Shown here: piece after piece, positions 62,996 through 64,000 of the stretch
How the letters are laid out: each line of letters opens with the position of its first letter
How positions within the stretch are numbered: position 1 is the first letter of the stretch
The notes under the pieces: model-generated
The model's input: the letters and a program-made list of their open reading frames with translations, nothing else
Databases searched by the model: none
Told to the model about the DNA's origin: nothing
NCBI RefSeq assembly: GCF_022829465.1
Contig: NZ_JAKSXZ010000105.1
Span: forward strand, 1 to 64,000
Direction of reading: 5' to 3'
Length of the DNA: 64,000 nt
Source of the DNA: Methylobacterium sp. J-067
GTDB lineage: Bacteria; Pseudomonadota; Alphaproteobacteria; Rhizobiales; Beijerinckiaceae
Program-made: the position numbers and the translations under genes

Positions 62996-63463
62996 GTGAG
63001 CGAAGAGAATACCGAAACGGACTTCGGCATCGTTCAGCGGGTCGGCGATCTGGTCGCCGCCTACGTGTCGAACAATCGTGTGCCGGTCGCGGAACTGCCT
63101 GCACTGATCGCCAGCGTTCACACTGCCGTGACCAGATTGACCGCTTCCGGCGCGAGCGCTGAACCGTCCGAACAGGCCGCAGAAAAGCCGACGCCAGCGC
63201 AGATCAAGAAATCGATCCGATCAGATGGCCTAGTTAGCTTCCTTGACGGCAGGGCCTACAAAACCCTGAAGCGGCATCTGACCAAGCATGGCCTCACCCC
63301 CGATAGCTACCGGGCCCGCTTCGGCCTCCCGGGCGACTATCCGGTGGTTGCTGCGTCTTACAGCGAACGGCGCTCGAACCTCGCGAAAGAACGGCGCTTC
63401 GGCCATGTAGCTGGGCGCAACGTAGTAGCTGAGGAACCGAAGAACACCGCTAAGGGCAAGTAG
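62996..63463 (+). CDS. MucR/Ros-family regulator without zinc ligands
   Basis: 155 residues from a GTG with AAGGA 8 bp before it; an ATG at 62960 would add 12 residues. The family segments are LVAAYVSNNRVPVAELPALI and the DNA-binding part VSFLDGRAYKTLKRHLTKHG followed by GLPGDYPVVAASYSERRS. The two zinc Cys of Ros are replaced (SFLDG in place of CxxCG), as in the zinc-free group of rhizobia and methylobacteria. It binds AT-rich DNA as a global repressor or nucleoid-type protein. Confidence 0.88.
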   Translation: MSEENTETDFGIVQRVGDLVAAYVSNNRVPVAELPALIASVHTAVTRLTASGASAEPSEQAAEKPTPAQIKKSIRSDGLVSFLDGRAYKTLKRHLTKHGLTPDSYRARFGLPGDYPVVAASYSERRSNLAKERRFGHVAGRNVVAEEPKNTAKGK

Positions 63464-63622
63464 CCGCGTAGGCGGGACCGAGCGGTAGGGCCTCGTGGCC
63501 CTACCACTGCATCAGGTAGCGGCGCAGCTTATTGCCGTTAAAATTCTGCCTGTGGAGCGCATACAGCGTTGCCTATGGCGTCAGCCTGCTTAGGGGACGC
63601 GACTGCTCAGAACCCGTCCTTT

Positions 63623-63856
63623 CTATGACGTAGACCATTCGCGTTTAACTTCCTCGGCCGGGCGGTCAAGGTGAACCTTGCCATCCTCAATGGCGCGAAC
63701 GAAATCGACCGGGATGTAATGATGAAGCCCGCCGGCTTCTGCATCTTTCTTAGTCAGTTTGATTTCGCCTTTGTCGACGTGATCGACAGTGCCAACGTGA
63801 GCCCCGTCCGAGCCAACGACTTCGGCATGCTCTTGAATTTGCGCAACATCGACCAT
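63623..63856 (-). CDS. DUF2171 (PRC-barrel-like) protein
   Basis: 77 residues with the DUF2171 pattern: IQEHAEVVGSDGAHVGTVDH, then KLTKKDAEAGGLHHYIPVDF and a final V-LDRP. GGAGG lies before the ATG at 63856. These small proteins are abundant in Methylobacterium and appear linked to stress or envelope functions, without proof. Confidence 0.85.
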   Translation of the reverse strand: MVDVAQIQEHAEVVGSDGAHVGTVDHVDKGEIKLTKKDAEAGGLHHYIPVDFVRAIEDGKVHLDRPAEEVKREWSTS

Positions 63857-64000
63857 TGCAAGCCTCCCTGTTTGTGAGCGTCAACGAGGCCTGCTGGGCG
63901 GTGTTCCTGCAGCTAAAGGTTCGGGTAGTAGCGCAGGATGATGCGGCCCGTTGTACGCTGCCTTCTATCTCCGCCATCCTTGCCGATGTTGCGAGGTTGG

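Noticed and set aside
44985..63463. CRISPR array or toxin-antitoxin pair in the accessory part
   Set aside because: No spaced repeats of the right kind were seen. The ribbon-helix-helix genes have no toxin-like partner next to them.

Overview
The window looks like chromosome from a high-GC alphaproteobacterium, most likely Methylobacterium/Methylorubrum. That is an inference from codon use, a MucR-family regulator without zinc ligands, many small secreted proteins typical of that group and the gene content. No rRNA or tRNA gene was recognised.

Region 1 (1-15.6 kb) is a purine catabolism locus. After the 5' end of a molybdopterin oxidoreductase and a small membrane protein come uraH, a membrane-bound cytochrome-c urate oxidase (puuD), puuE, uraD, a LysR regulator, allE, allA, an 8-oxoguanine-deaminase-type amidohydrolase, an NCS2 purine permease, a periplasmic molybdenum hydroxylase (Tat-exported Mo subunit, 2Fe-2S subunit, triheme cytochrome c) and a Tsx-like outer membrane channel. 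Together they can turn purines into ureidoglycolate and then glyoxylate plus urea. The allantoate amidohydrolase step is not in the window.

Region 2 (15.6-20.9 kb) is a complete beta-hydroxyaspartate cycle cluster, bhcABCD, with the divergent IclR regulator bhcR. This cycle takes up glyoxylate, so the neighbouring purine pathway supplies its substrate. Two A/T-rich palindromes lie between bhcA and bhcR.

Region 3 (20.9-27.5 kb) holds an MFS dicarboxylate/tricarboxylate transporter and a tartrate-use operon (transporter, tartrate/D-malate dehydrogenase, pyruvate kinase) with a divergent GntR regulator and palindromic operators.

Region 4 (27.5-42 kb) is mixed. It has three exported or membrane proteins of unknown function, a secreted caspase-like protease coupled to a small secreted protein, a divergent membrane class III adenylate cyclase, MgtC, two small proteins, a phosphate transporter with its DUF47 partner, a GFA protein, an MFS carrier with a LysR regulator, and a MarR/monooxygenase operon.

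Region 5 (42-61.4 kb) is a degraded prophage. A tyrosine integrase without its N-terminus is fused in frame to the front of a SnoaL-like host gene. A PAS-GGDEF-EAL gene follows. Next comes a leftward early operon (HTH protein, small genes, primase-helicase, DUF5681), then rightward genes for RHH proteins, a GNAT-like protein, a lytic transglycosylase and internal-virion-like proteins. No terminase, portal, capsid or lysis cassette was recognised. Two insertions of foreign or host-like genes are visible inside it, one of them between 18-bp direct repeats.

Region 6 (61.4-64 kb) carries small host-type genes: a Cys4-like protein, a glycine-rich exported protein, DUF3761, a MucR-like regulator and DUF2171.
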